Shown here: positions 1 to 10,615 of the stretch, one piece after another
Numbering within the stretch: the first letter of the stretch is position 1
How the letters are laid out: each line of letters begins with the position of its first letter
Assembly: GCA_026413225.1 (NCBI GenBank)
Contig: CM048572.1
Coordinates: forward strand, 248,001 to 312,000
Source: Otis tarda
Lineage: Eukaryota; Chordata; Aves; Otidiformes; Otididae
Direction: 5' to 3'
Length of the DNA: 64,000 nt
Program-made: the position numbers and the translations under genes
Notes under the pieces: generated by a model
What the model was told of the DNA's origin: nothing
What the model saw: only the letters and a program-made list of their open reading frames with translations
Databases searched by the model: none

Positions 1-243
1 CTCAGCGGCCATAGGCAGTGCACCTACAGCACCTCAGACATTGTGGCTCCGGGCTTTCCCTGATGAACAGGGCTTCGACGTTTACCACCAACTGCACCTG
101 GGCGCTCCCTGAAAATAAACCCCGTAAAATCACGTATGTCGGACGATTGCTCCCACTCCAAAAGTGCCAGCCACTCAAGCTCTTGCTGCTCCTCAGCGGC
201 CATTGGCAGCGCACCTACAGCAGCACAGACATTGGGGCTCCGA
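1..243 (-). repeat. 191-bp satellite, - orientation (window edge)
   Basis: One complete and one partial monomer of the 191-bp satellite read in reverse orientation: the recurrent words TTGCTCCCAC, CAAGCTCTTGCTGCTCCTCAG and GGGCTTTCCCTGA are all present. The block ends at an abrupt inversion, since the + orientation word GCGCCCACGTGTAGCTGG begins at 244. The array continues beyond the left edge of the window. Confidence 0.93.
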
Positions 244-3200
244 GCGCCCACGTGTAGCTGGTGGTAAACGTCGAAGCCCTGTTCGTCAGGGAAAGCCTGG
301 ATCCCCAGTTTCTCTTGTGCTGTACGTGTGGCGCCAACGGCCGGTGAGGAGCAGCAAGAGCTTTAGATGCTGGCACTATTGGTCTTTTCGTGTGAGAGCA
401 ATCGTCCGACGTTGGTGATTTTTAGGGTATTATTTTTAGTGGGTTCTCCCATGCAATTGATGGTAAACGTCGAAGCGCTGTGCGTCAGGGAAAGCCTGGA
501 GCCCCAGTGTCTCTGGTGCTGTAGATGAGGCGTCAACAGCCGGTAAGGTGCAGCAAGAGCTTCAGTTGCTGGCACTTTTGTTGTAGGGACAATCGTCCCA
601 CGTTAGTGATTTTTAGGGCATTTTATCAGTGGGTAGCCCATGTGCAGCTGGTGGCAAACGTTGAAGCCCTGCTCCTCAGGGAAAGCCCGGAGCCCCAATG
701 TCTGTGCTGCTGTAGGTACGCTGCCAATGGCCGCTGAGGAGCAGCAAGAGCTTGAGTGGCTGGCCCTTTTGGTGTGGGAGCAATTGTCCGACATTCGTAC
801 TTTTTAGGGTAATGTTTTTCGTGGGCGTTTTCCTACAGTTTATGTTAAAAGTTGAAGCGCTGTTCGTCAGGCAAAGCCTGAATCCCCAGTGTCTCTTGTG
901 CTGTACGTGTGGCGTCAACGGCCGGTGAGGAGCAGCAAGAGCTTTAGATGCTGGCACTTTTGCTGTGGAGCAATCGTCCGACGTTCGTGATTTTTAGGGT
1001 ATTTTTTCAGTGGGCTCTTCCCTGCAGTTGATGGCAAACGTCGAAGTGCTGTTGGCCATGGAAAGCCCAGAGCCCCAGTGTCTGTGGTGCTGTAGTTGCG
1101 GCGTCAGCGGCCAGTGAGGACCAGCAAGAGGTTTAGTTGCTGGCACTTTTGATAGGGGAGCAATCGTGCAATGTTTGTGGTTTTTGAAGCATTTTCTAAG
1201 TGTGAGGCCCTGTGTAGTTGATGAAAAACGTAGAAGCGCTGTTCATCAGGGCTGTTCATACCAGCCCCAGTGTCTGGTATGCTGTAGATGCGGTGTGAAG
1301 GGTGGGTGAGGAGCAGCAAGAGCCTGAGTTGCTGGCACTTTTGGTGTGGGAGCAATCATCCCACGTTCATGATTTTTAGTGTAATTTCTTCAGTGGGCGC
1401 TTCAGTGCAGTTGATGGTAAACTTCGAAACGCTGTTCATCAGGGAAAGACTGAAGTACCAGTATCTGTGTTGTTGTACATGCTGCGACAACAGCTGGTGA
1501 GGAGCAGCAAGAGCTTGAGTAGCTGGCACTTTTGGTGTGGGAGCAATCGTCCCACGTACATGATTTTTAGGGCATTTTGTAAGTGGGCGGCCCTGTGCAG
1601 TTGATGGTAAACGTTGAAGCGCTGTTCATCAGGGAAAGCCGGGAGCCCCAGTGTATGTGGTGCTGTAGGTGCGGTGTGAAGGGGCGGTGAGGAGCAGCAA
1701 GAGCTTTATTTGCTGGCACTTTTGGTATGGGAGCAGTCGTCCGACGTTTGTGATTTTTAGGGTAAAGTTTTTAGTGGGTACTCCTGTGCATTTTATGATA
1801 ACGTCGAAGCGCCGTTCGTCAGGGAAAGACCGCAGCCCCAGTGTCTGTGGTGCTGTAGAAGAGGCGTCAATGGACGGTGAGGAGCAGCAAGAGGTTTAGT
1901 TACTGGCACTTTTGGTGTGGGAGCAATAGTCTGACGTTCATGATTTTTAGTGTTTTTTTTTCAGTGGGCGATTCCGTGCAGTTGATGGTAAACATCGAAG
2001 CACTGTTGGTCAGAGAAAGCCCAGAGGCCCAGTGTCTGTGGTGCTGTAGATGCAGCGTCAAAGGCCGGTGAGCAGCAGCAAGAGCTTGATTGGGTGGCAC
2101 TTTTGGTGTGGGAGCAATCGTCCGATATTCGTGATTTTTAGGGTATCTTTAAATGGGCTCTTCCCTGAAGTTGATGGTAAACTTCGAAGCGCTGTTCGTC
2201 ATGGGAAGCCTGGAGCCCCAATGTCTGTGGTGCTGTATGTGCGGCGTCAACGGCCGGTGAGGAGCAGCAAGAGCTTGAGTTGCTATCACTTTTGGTGTGG
2301 GAGCAATCGTCCGACGTTCATGAATTTTGGGGCATTTTGGAAGTGGGCAGCCCTGTGCAGTTGATGGTAAACGTCGAAGCGCTGTTCTTCATGGGAAGTC
2401 TGGAGCCTCAGTGTCTGTGGTGCTGTAGATGCCGTTTGAAGGGGAGGTGAGGAGCAGGAAGAGCCTGCGTTGCTGGCACTTTTGGTGTGGGAGCAATCGT
2501 CCAACATTCATGATTTTTTGTGTTTTTTTTTTTCAGTGGGCGCTTCCGTGCCGTTGATGGTAAAAGTCGAACCGCTGTGGGTCAGGGAAGGCCCGGAGCC
2601 CCAGTGTCGGTGGTGCTGTAGATGCGCTGCCAATGGCCGCTGAGGAGCAGCAAGAGCTTTAGTTCCTGGCACTTCTAGTGTGGAAGCAATCATCCGACGT
2701 TTGTGATTTTTCGGGTATTTTATCAGTGGGTGGCCCATGTGCAGTTGATATTAAACATCACAGCGCTGTTGGTCAGTTAAAGCCCAGAGCCCCAGTGTCG
2801 GTGGTGCTGTAGATGCGGCATCAACAGCCTGTGAGGAGCAGCAAGATCTTTAGTTGCTGGCGCTTTTCGTATGGGAGCAATTCTCCGACGTTCGTGATTT
2901 TTCGAGTATATTTTCAGTGCGTACTTCCGTGCAGTTGATGTTAAACGTAGAAGCGCAATTCGACAGGGAAAGCCTGGAATCCAAATGTCTGTAGTGCTGT
3001 AGATGTGCTGCCAATGGCCGGTTAGGATCAGCAAGACCTTTAGTTGGTGGCACTTTTGGTGTGGGAGCAATCATCTGACATTCATGATTTTTAGGGTATT
3101 TTTTCAGTGCGCGGTTCCGTGCAGTTGATACTAGACGTCGATGCACTGTTGGTCAGGAAAAGCCTGGAGCCCCATTGTCTGTAGTGCTGTAGATGCGGCG

Positions 3201-5229
3201 TCAAAGGCCGGGGAGTAGCAGCAAGAGCTTGAGTGGCTGGCACTTTTGGTGTGGGAGCAATTGTCCGATATTCGTGATTTTTAGAGCATTTTGTAAGAGG
3301 GCGGGCCTTTGTACTTAATGGTAAACTTCGAAGCTCTGTTGGTCATGAAAAGCCCGGAGCCACAATGTCTGTGGTGCTGTAGATGCGGTGGCAACGGCCG
3401 GTGAGGAGCAGCAAGAGCTTGAGTTGCTAGCACTTTTGGTGTGGGGGCAATTGTCTGACGGTCGTGATTTTTAGGGTATTTTTTCCGTGGGAGGCCCTGT
3501 GCAGTTGACAGTAAACGTCAAAGCGCTGTTCGTCAGGGAAATCCCGAAGCCGCAGTGTCGCTGGTGATGTAGAACCGGCGTGAATGGCCGGTGAGGAGCA
3601 GCAAGAGCTTGAGTTGCTGGCAGTTGTGGTGTGGGAGCAATGGTCAGACGTTCGTGATTTTTAGGGTATTTTTTCCAAGAGCGGCACTGTGCAGTTGATG
3701 GGAAATGCTGAAGCGCTGTTCATGTGGGAAAGCTTGGACCCCCAATGTCTGTGGTGCTGTAGATGCGACGTCAACGGCTAGTGATAAGCAGCAAGAGCTT
3801 GAGTGGCTGGCACTTTTGGTGTGGGAGCAATCGTGCGACATTCATGATTTTTAGTGTATTTCTTTCAGTGGGCACTTCGGAGCACTTAATGGTAAATCTC
3901 GAAGCGCTGTTTGTCAGGGAAAGCCCAGAGCCCCAGTGTCTGAGGTTTTCTAGATGCGGTGTGATGGGCAGGTGAGGAGCAGCAAGAGCTTGAGTTGCTG
4001 GCACTTTTCGTATGGGAGCAATCGTCCAATGTTGGTGATTTTTAGTGGATTTTGTCAGTGCTGGTCCTGTTTTTTAGGGTATTTTTTCAGTGGGCACTTC
4101 CGTGCAATTGATGGTAGACATTGAAGAGCTCTTGGTCAGGGAAAGCCCGGAGCCCCAGTGTCTGTTGTGTTGCAGATGTGGCATCAACGGCCGGTGAGGA
4201 GCAGCAAGAGCTTGAGTTGCTGGCACTTCTGGTGTGGGAGCAATCGTCTGACATTCATGATTTTTAGGGTATTTTTTCAGTGGACGGCCCTGTGCAGTTG
4301 ATGGGAAACTTCGAAGCGCTGTTCGTCCGGAAAAGCCAGAAGCCCCATTGTCTGTGATGCTGTAGATGCGGCGTGAACGTCCGGTGAGGAGCAGCAAGAG
4401 CTTGAGTTGCTGGCACTTTTGCTGTGGGAGCAATCGTCTGACGTTCATACCTTTTATGGTATTTTTTTTAGTGGGTGCACCTATGCAGTTGATGGTAAAC
4501 GTCGAAGCGCTGTTGGTCATGTAAAGCCCAGAGCCCCAATGTCTGTGGTGCTGTAGATGCAGAGTCAACTGCCGGTGAGGAGCAGCAAGTGCTTTAGTTG
4601 CTGGCACTTTTGGTGTTGGAGCAATCGTCTGAGGTTCTTGATTTTTAGGGTATATTTTCAGTGGACGCTTCCGTGCACTTGATGGTAAATGTCAAAGCGC
4701 TGTTCGTCAGGGAAAGCCCGGAGCCCCAGTGTCTGTGGTGCTGTAGATGTGGTCTGAAGGGCCTGTGAGGAGCAGGAAGATCTTTAGTTGCTGGCACTTT
4801 TGGTATGGGAGCAATCGTCCGACGCTCGTGATTTTTACGGTATTTCTCCAGTGGGCGGCCTTGTGCAGTTGATGGTAAACGTCGAAGTGCTGTTTGTAAG
4901 GGAAAGCCCGCAGCCCCAGTGTCTGTGATGCTGTAAATGCGGCGTCAACTGCCGGTGAGGAGCAGCAAGAGCTTTAGTTGCTGGCACTTTTGGTGTGGGA
5001 ACAATGGTCCGACGTTCTTGCTTTTTAGAGTAATATTTTAGTGGGTGCTCCAGTGCAGTTGATGGTAAACGTCGAAGCGCTGTTCGTCAGGGAAAGCCCG
5101 GAGCCCCAATGTCTGTGGTGTTGTAGATGTGGCGTCAACAACCGTTGGGGAGCAGCAAGAGCTGCTCACAGGGCTGCCGGGTTGAAATGGTGGAAAATGT
5201 CAGAGTCCTGGTGGTCTAGGACTGACTAG
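244..5229 (+). repeat. 191-bp satellite array, divergent subfamily A
   Basis: About 26 head-to-tail monomers. After a first subfamily-B-like monomer they carry subfamily A diagnostics: TTTTTAGGGTATTTTTTCAG in place of the TTTTTCGGGG block, CAGTTGATGGTAAACGTCGAAGCGCTG, and GATGCGGCGTCAACGGCCGG. Neighbouring monomers differ at many sites, so this block is older or less homogenised than the B and C arrays. It contains no gene. Variant monomers at 4,280-4,560 reappear near 30,270-30,560, and the segment around 3,240-3,820 has an inverted relative at 10,616-11,183. Confidence 0.93.
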
Positions 5230-5316
5230 GACTATCCCCAACGTCAGACGATTGTTCTGGGCTTCCCTAGGCCAACAGGACTCTGACATTTGCCACCAAG
5301 TCAACCTGGCAGCCCT
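5172..5316. repeat. Imperfect inverted repeat at a satellite inversion point
   Basis: Arms at about 5,172-5,222 and 5,266-5,316 are near reverse complements: GGCTGCCGGGTTG pairs with the CAACCTGGCAGCC word and GTCAGAGTCCTG with the CAGGACTCTGAC word. The spacer is about 45 bp. The arms are two diverged satellite monomers meeting head to head, so the DNA could extrude a hairpin. Closely similar copies lie at 33,223-33,360 and 41,965-42,108. Confidence 0.85.
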
Positions 5317-5486
5317 CTGAGAATAAATCTTATAAATCCCGAACATCAGACGATTACTCCAACACCAGAAGTGCCTGCTCTGAAAGTTCTTGCTGCTCCT
5401 CACCTACTCTTCCCACCGCATCTACAAGCTCAAAAACATTGGGTCTCTCGGCTTTCCTGCATCACCAGGATTCTGACACTTACTAT
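5239..5486 (-). repeat. Degenerate satellite, - orientation, flanking ERV copy L
   Basis: Just over one strongly diverged monomer in reverse orientation. TTCTTGCTGCTCCTCAC and CGGCTTTCCTGCATCACCAGG are recognisable, but most sites have changed. It is the reverse complement, with few differences, of 41,793-42,040 beside ERV copy R, so flank and provirus were duplicated together. Confidence 0.85.
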
Positions 5487-5535
5487 TGACGTACGGAAAT
5501 GGACTCTGTAACTCGGAAGTTATAAACTAGGTATG

Positions 5536-5541
5536 TTTATT
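5536..5541 (-). promoter_or_regulatory. LTR polyadenylation signal (AATAAA)
   Basis: TTTATT on the + strand reads AATAAA on the ERV strand, about 67 bp downstream of the TATA box and about 50 bp before the LTR end, as expected for a short R region. Confidence 0.7.
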
Positions 5542-5606
5542 GCGTGCAGATGCATGGGGGATCGCTCCACCACAAGCGTGCATGCCCGAGGTAGCAAACC
5601 GTCCCA

Positions 5607-5614
5607 TTTTTATA
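5607..5614 (-). promoter_or_regulatory. LTR TATA box
   Basis: TTTTTATA on the + strand reads TATAAAAA on the ERV strand. Its position before the AATAAA signal and LTR end matches a retroviral promoter, and the same element is conserved in copy R at 41,665-41,672. Confidence 0.7.
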
Positions 5615-6107
5615 CAATAAAACAATGAATATTCAATTGACGCCTATACATATTCATTACCTAAACCCGCCTACTCTTGCTTCGTATGCTAATTAGCTTA
5701 TCCGTCCTTCGCGCTTGCGCAAATTCTCCCAATAATTGTGGGCAGGGGTCTTCGGTGGTCTTTGGGATGAAGGCCGTAGGTCTTCTTCATGGTGTACTTT
5801 TCACCTTTAGCCTAGAATGCAATGATCCTGCAAGCTTGCAGTGTTCTTATCAGCTTGAGCTGATTCATGTCCTTGTTAACCATCTGTTTTCCTTTAGCAA
5901 GGAGGTTTATAGACGTATTTGTGACACATGCCATCCTGTTTTTGAATTCTTCTTCTTTCTAATCACTCCCTTGAGATAATGCGAGACTGTTTCTCACTCC
6001 TTACAAATGAGTCCTTCGTCAGGAAAAGAAAAAAAACAGACTTCCTCCTCCATTAATTGTTTCTCTAAGCTATATGGTTACGTGACTATGTTTTGTAACT
6101 ATATTCT

Positions 6108-6549
6108 TGTCCTGGTTCTGGCTAGGATAGAGTTAATATTTACCTGAGCTGGGTGGAGAACTGCAGCTGGTAGCTCCTATGGCTGGGATAGTTAACTAAT
6201 TAGCTAACAGCTAGGGTTAATTTACCCAAATTAGCCAAAGGGCTATTCCATCCCATCTGACATCATGCTCAGTATATAAGTGAGGAGGGTGCTGAAGGGA
6301 GCCTCCTGCTGCTTGGAAGAAACTAAGTGTGGAGATTTGTTGTAAGCCATTATACTGTATTTGTATTGCATCACTGTTTTGTTTTCTTCTGTCATTACTG
6401 TTAAATTTACTTTTTGTTCAATCTCAACCCACGTGTTTGGTTTTTTTCCTGGTTTTCTTTTGTTTACCAAATCTCCCCCTGTTCTCTTGGGGGCGGGGAG
6501 TGAGAGAGAGACTGCATAGTCTGGTCCCAATTGGGGCTGAACTACAGCA
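6108..6549 (+). mobile_element. Nested avian ERVL-type solo LTR
   Basis: A 442-bp LTR beginning TGTCCTGGTTCTGGCTAGG and ending CTACAGCA, flanked on both sides by the 5-bp target duplication ATTCT (6,103-6,107 and 6,550-6,554). It has a TATATAAG box at 6,273-6,280 and a T-rich downstream part. The terminal sequence is that of a very common bird ERVL LTR family. There is no internal region, so the provirus was lost by LTR-LTR recombination. It interrupts U3 of the older gammaretroviral LTR and is also present in copy R, so it inserted before the duplication. Confidence 0.9.
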
Positions 6550-6621
6550 ATTCTTTAAGTGCATACATATATAGTTGTGATTAACTTATTGTCCCCATTT
6601 CTACGTGGTCCCCTATATCAA

Positions 6622-6633
6622 TCCCCCCTTTTT
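6622..6633 (-). promoter_or_regulatory. Polypurine tract of ERV copy L
   Basis: On the - strand AAAAAGGGGGGA lies directly before the LTR start. This is the usual priming site for plus-strand DNA synthesis and it fixes the U3 boundary. Confidence 0.8.
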
Positions 6634-6671
6634 ATCACACTAAGTAAATTCTTTTACTTAAACAGTTTCCC

Positions 6672-7541
6672 TGAATGATATGAAGCATCATACACGGTTT
6701 TGTTTAGTTGGGGGGGGGCGGCTAATGTGGTAGCTTCTGTAGGAAACTGCTAGAAGTTGCTCCCCTTTGTTCAGTGGATTCAGCCAGGCCTAGGGCGGAC
6801 CCGCTGCTGGCCAAAGCTGAGCCGATTGGTAGCAGAATGTTCCGTGATAACGCCTCTGCGATAACATATTTAAGAAGGGGAAAACAGAAGAAAAAAAAAG
6901 AGGGAAGAGAAGATGTGAAGAAGCTGAGCGGGGGCAGAGGCACAGAGGGGGAGGCACAGGCCTCATGGGCCTTGCAGGCCTCACCCTCTGGCCTCTTGCC
7001 AGGCTGCTGACTGGGCCCGAATCGGCCCGTGGAGGGCCCGCTGGGACAGCCATTCTGGAGAGACTGCACTCCGTGGAAGAGATGACCCATACCGCAGCAG
7101 TTTCACAAAGGACTGTGATGTATGGGAGGGACCCCACAACAGGGCAGGGGAGGAATGTGAGGAGCTCTTCCCCCGACCATGAAGCAGCGGCGTAAAACAA
7201 CGTGTGATGAACTGACCGCAATCCCCATTCCATCTTCCCTTTCCTGTGCAACTCGGGGGGGGAAGGTAGTAGAGATAATGTTAAGCTTGGGAAGAGGGAG
7301 GGGTGGAGGGAGGTTATCTTGTTCTCTGTCTCATTATCTTGCTGTTTGTAGTAATAAACTAATAGTTTTCCCCAAGAGGAGTCTGTTTTGCCCGTAACGG
7401 TAACTTTAAGGATTTCTCCCTGTCCTTATCTCAAACCTCGAGCCGTTTTTCTTTATATTATCTCCCCCTGTTCTCTTGGAGGGTGGGGGGAGTGAGAGAG
7501 AGACTGCGTAGTCTGGTCGTGATCGGGGCTGAACTGCGACA
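6672..7541 (+). mobile_element. 870-bp avian LTR-type repeat inserted beside env
   Basis: Starts TGAATGATATGAAGC and ends CTGCGACA. It contains words of a widespread bird LTR-type repeat, including GGCTTCTGT-like and GCTGGCCAAAGCTGAGCC words near the start, ATAACATATTTAAGAAGGGG, GTGTGATGAACTGACCGCAA, and CCCCAAGAGGAGTCTGTTTTG near the end. It lies opposite in sense to the host ERV and directly abuts the env tail. I find no convincing target-site duplication. The same 870-bp element is in copy R (39,733-40,602). A run of ten G occurs at 6,709-6,718. Frames of 70-150 codons in it are incidental. Confidence 0.75.
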
Positions 7542-8101
7542 GTGTTACTTTCTTAAACATTCTCCAAACCCATAGGTACAGCATAATAGTTAATATTAAT
7601 AAAATTCCTAAGCTAATCAAGAAGATCACAACAGGGGGCACCGTAGTATTAAGGATCCCTGTTGCCTCTGTCCCAGCCCCACTCATGCCCTGAGTACATT
7701 TCCATTTCGTGCATAACCACAGCGGCCAAGTTTAAGCCCGACCATTTAAAAGGTGGTCCCATGCTTCCTGTAAACCCAAGGTAGGCGTGAGACCACGGCC
7801 ATTTGGTGTCCTTTTGATTACAAGTTAGTGGTAAGATGCAGGAAAATATTGCAAGCCCAATCACAATTCCAGTTAAACAATTGGTCATTTTAGGATTTAG
7901 TTGTTCTAGTGGATTAGTACAGCTACTTCTGTAGATAATGTACTGCCTTCTGTGACCTACTAAAATGGGTTTTATATTTCCTATAATAAAATGACAAATA
8001 AGATATAAACTGCACCGATGACAGATTTGGGCGATATTAGTTACTGGCCGGTCCTGGTTTCTTTGTCCGGTATCATTTGCTGTGGTGTCCCACCGGTTCA
8101 C
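7542..8101 (-). pseudogene. env: env remnant with most of the ectodomain missing (copy L)
   Basis: Two overlapping open segments. The first (8,101 down to 7,649) begins next to the pol stop, contains a hydrophobic stretch LTGIVIGLAIFSCILPL that looks like a signal peptide, and ends soon after. The second (7,686 to 7,542) has a strong membrane anchor, VVIFLISLGILLILTIMLYL, followed by a short basic tail. The usual surface subunit, furin site, fusion peptide and disulfide motif of a retroviral Env are absent, so roughly 1.3-1.6 kb appears to have been lost internally (inference from family size). The tail runs into the inserted 870-bp repeat. It is not a functional entry protein. Confidence 0.7.
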
Positions 8102-9006
8102 TACTGCTTTTGGCTCACATACTTGTTACCCACATTGTTCCTGCCCTTATCCGTTCGAACGAGTTTAAGTCTCAAGTCTTCGTTGTTGTCTGGAGTTACT
8201 TTCCACAAGGCTGCAGAGGCTCTCTTGATCCGAGTATGGTGTATCCAGGAGTTCTGTCCCTCTACCTTAATTGCCATGTAGGTGGTGAGGAGGACTTGAA
8301 AAGGTCCGGTCCACTGTGGTTCCGGGGTTTTTTCTGTAAGAGACTTAACATATATATAGTCCCCTGGTTGTATATCGTGAACAGGCCCATCCAGACCCCT
8401 ACTACGTGTTCCCATTACATGTTTTCCAATTCTTTTTGATTGTTTGTTTAGTGCCACCATATAGGAGGTCATTATTTCTTCACCAGTTTGTGAAGATGTT
8501 CCCTTTTGTACCCCATAGGGTCGTCCATATAGAATTTCAAATGGACTAAGCCCTTCTCTTGCTCTTGGTCTGGTTCGTATTTGTATAAGAGCTAATGGTA
8601 AAGACTGAGGCCAAGTTAGATTAGTTTCCTGACCCAACTTGACAATCTGTTGTTTGATTAGGTGATTCATTTTCTCCACCTGGCCACTTGATTGTGGTCG
8701 GTAAGAGGTATGTAATTGCCAATCTATCCCTAGATGGTGGCTAATTTCTTGTACTATTCTGGACACAAAATGTGGTCCTCTATCCGAGGACATTACCGCT
8801 GGGACTCCAAACCTAGGTACTATTTCCTGGAGCAGTATTTTGGTTACTTCCCGGGCTTTAGCAGTTCTGCACGGGGAAGCTTCTGGCCAGCCTGAAGAGG
8901 TATCAGTAAGTACTAATAAGTATCGGTACCCCCCTTTTCTAGGGAGTTCTGAGAAATCAATCTGCCAATGTTGTCCCGGACCATTCCCCTTTCCGAGTTT
9001 TTTCAA
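8101..9006 (-). pseudogene. pol: pol: integrase core and C-terminal domain (copy L)
   Basis: An open segment of 301 codons with the complete DD35E set: Asp near residue 17 (QIDFSE), Asp 75 (SSDRGP) and Glu 111 (GQVEKMN), with 35 residues between the last two. The C-terminal part carries the GPF box (PQWTGPFQVLL) typical of gammaretroviral integrases. It is separated from the upstream pol segment by a one-base frame change near 8,990-9,000 and a stop at 9,092, so it cannot be made as part of Pol. The same region in copy R is broken at the first catalytic Asp and by a TGA. Confidence 0.88.
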
Positions 9007-9091
9007 GTTTCGGCCCTTTTACAACTTTAGGATTAGTCTGGAGACAAAGATCACATTGTTGACTTACTTGTCTAACGGTAGTGTATAAGTT

Positions 9092-10234
9092 TCATGCTAT
9101 TATGTTCCTGATGAGATCTCTATATAGGGCTTCTGCCCCCCGGTGTCTTTTTCTATGTTCTTCTCGGACTACTGACCATATCATGTAGGAGGGAGTTACT
9201 ACCCTCCCGTGTGAGGGGTAGTAATTGGCCCACCCTTCCTCGTTATATGATCCCTTTAGATCATTAATAAGTTTGCCGTCTTCCTTTGTGTATTCTGGTT
9301 TACCTTCTAGAAATACCTGTCCATCAGGTATTAGCGCACCCTCTACCTTGATTGTTTCTCTAGCTGCTTGTTTTGCTTCCCTATCTGCCAGCTCATTTCC
9401 TCTTTCCAATTCTGTGCTCACTTTCTGGTGTGCTTTAATATGCATAATTGCCACCTTTTCGGGAAGTTGGACTGCATTCAGGATTTTCAAAATCTCTTCT
9501 GTGTGTTTGATGGTTTTTCCATGAGAATTTAACAGTCCTCTTTCCTTCCATATTGCTCCATGGGCATGTACCACCCCAAAGGCATATTTAAAGTCAGTCC
9601 AAATGTTTACAGTCCTTCCCTGGGCTCTCTCCAGGGCTTGGGTAAGGGCTATGATCTCGGCCTTTTGGGCCGAGACGTCGGCTGAATGTGGCCTGGATTC
9701 TATCACCTTTTCGAAAGTGGTAACAGCATATCCGGAATGCCGCCTTCCATTTAACATATAGCTGCTTCCATCGGTGAACCAAGGTTCGGCTCCATCGATA
9801 GGGACATCTTTAAGATCCGTTTGGCTAGAATACGTGGTTTCAATTGTTTCCAAGCAGTCATGACTCACTGGCTGGGGGGTTTGGCATATGGCCTCTTTCC
9901 GGGCTTGTCCTACGATCTGTTGTCCGACACTGATCTCGTACCCCAGGTACGTGACCTGGGGTTGTAACAACACCTGTGCCTTTTTCTTAGAAACCCGATA
10001 TCCCTGTAGTCTTAGGAAATTTAACAGACTCATGGTCCAAATGACACAGGATTCTTTGGTTCTGGTTGCAATAAGAAGGTTGTCTACATATTGTAACACC
10101 TTCCCTTCTTCTGATGGTGGTTCCCATGATTCCAAGTCCTTTGCTAGCTGATTCCCAAAAACTGTGGGGCTATTTTTAAACCCCTGCGGCAACACCATCC
10201 ATGTGTCTTTCGACCACTTTTGGGATTTTCCCAT
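9092..10234 (-). pseudogene. pol: pol: RT fingers-palm, RNase H and integrase start, with internal deletion (copy L)
   Basis: LPQGF lies at residues 15-19 and the polymerase box at 49-52 reads YVDN, the second catalytic Asp being Asn. At residue 121-122 the reading jumps from the RT palm to the RNase H linker: compared with copy R, about 604 bp of thumb and connection sequence are missing. RNase H follows with acidic residues D154 (TDGS), E193, D214 and D284 (NELADRE). Translation ends at a TGA at 9,092-9,094 where copy R has CGA, a CpG transition. The segment is enzymatically dead. Confidence 0.88.
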
Positions 10235-10615
10235 GCGAAAGCAAAAATTTTCTGGCTGGCTTCATGGAGGGGGAGGCAAAAGAAAGCATCTTTTAAATCT
10301 AGGACCGTAAACCAAGCTAAATCAGGTTTTAGCGTGGTTAATAGGGTATAGGTGTTAGCTACCACAGGGTATAGGTCCGCTGTTATTTTGTTGATGGCTC
10401 TTAAGTCTTGAACTATCCTATAGGACCCATCAGGTTTCTTAACTGGAAGCACAGGTGTATTGAATTCTGACTCACATTCTTTTAGTAGTCTTAGTTCTAT
10501 GAACCGCTCTATGATTGGACAAATTCCTTCCCTATCTTCCATTTTCAGTGGGTATTGTGTGATCCTTATGGCATTCTGTCCCTCCTTTAGTTTTACTATT
10601 ATTGGTGGTGCGTTC
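10144..10615 (-). pseudogene. pol: pol: N-terminal reverse transcriptase fragment (copy L)
   Basis: This open stretch holds the RT N-terminus (PPIIVKLKEGQ, PVKKPDGSYRIVQDLR) and the first catalytic block VLDLKDAFF. About 7 nt present in copy R are missing near 10,204, which shifts the frame just before LPQGF and separates this piece from the next. Upstream, homology to the ERV ends at 10,615 and satellite begins, so protease and gag are absent. Confidence 0.87.

Larger units (their letters stand above)
5487..6620 (-). repeat. 3' LTR of ERV copy L, with nested solo LTR
   Basis: On the - strand the LTR starts TGATATAGGGG just after the polypurine tract and ends CGTACGTCA at 5,487. It is 1,134 bp long including the inserted 442-bp ERVL-type LTR at 6,108-6,549. 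The promoter-proximal half has a TATA box (5,607-5,614) and the R region an AATAAA signal (5,536-5,541). Copy R has the corresponding LTR at 40,654-41,792. The short open frames inside it are not genes. Confidence 0.85.
5487..10615 (-). mobile_element. Endogenous gammaretrovirus-like provirus, copy L, 5'-truncated
   Basis: On the - strand, from its 5' side at 10,615, this element holds the N-terminal part of reverse transcriptase, RNase H, integrase, an internally deleted env, a polypurine tract and one LTR. Motifs LPQGF, a YVDD-type box, an RNase H TDGS box, DD35E integrase and a GPF box in the integrase tail fit the gammaretrovirus (ERV1) class. Gag, protease, primer binding site and 5' LTR are missing: homology to copy R stops at 10,615 and satellite follows at once. 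Two nested avian LTR-type elements (6,108-6,549 and 6,672-7,541) are shared with copy R. Frameshifts, a large pol deletion and stops make it non-functional. Confidence 0.92.

Noticed and set aside
244..5229. TTAGGGTA words as telomere-like repeats
   Set aside because: They occur once per 191-bp A monomer and never in tandem, so they are not interstitial telomeric arrays.
5677..5979. A 100-codon frame within the LTR of copy L (and its twin at 41,300-41,602)
   Set aside because: It lies within the U3 region of a retroviral LTR, has no recognisable domain, and overlaps promoter sequence.
6774..7251. Frames of 70-150 codons inside the 870-bp avian repeat
   Set aside because: Frames exist on both strands over the same bases of a known-type interspersed repeat and show no domain.
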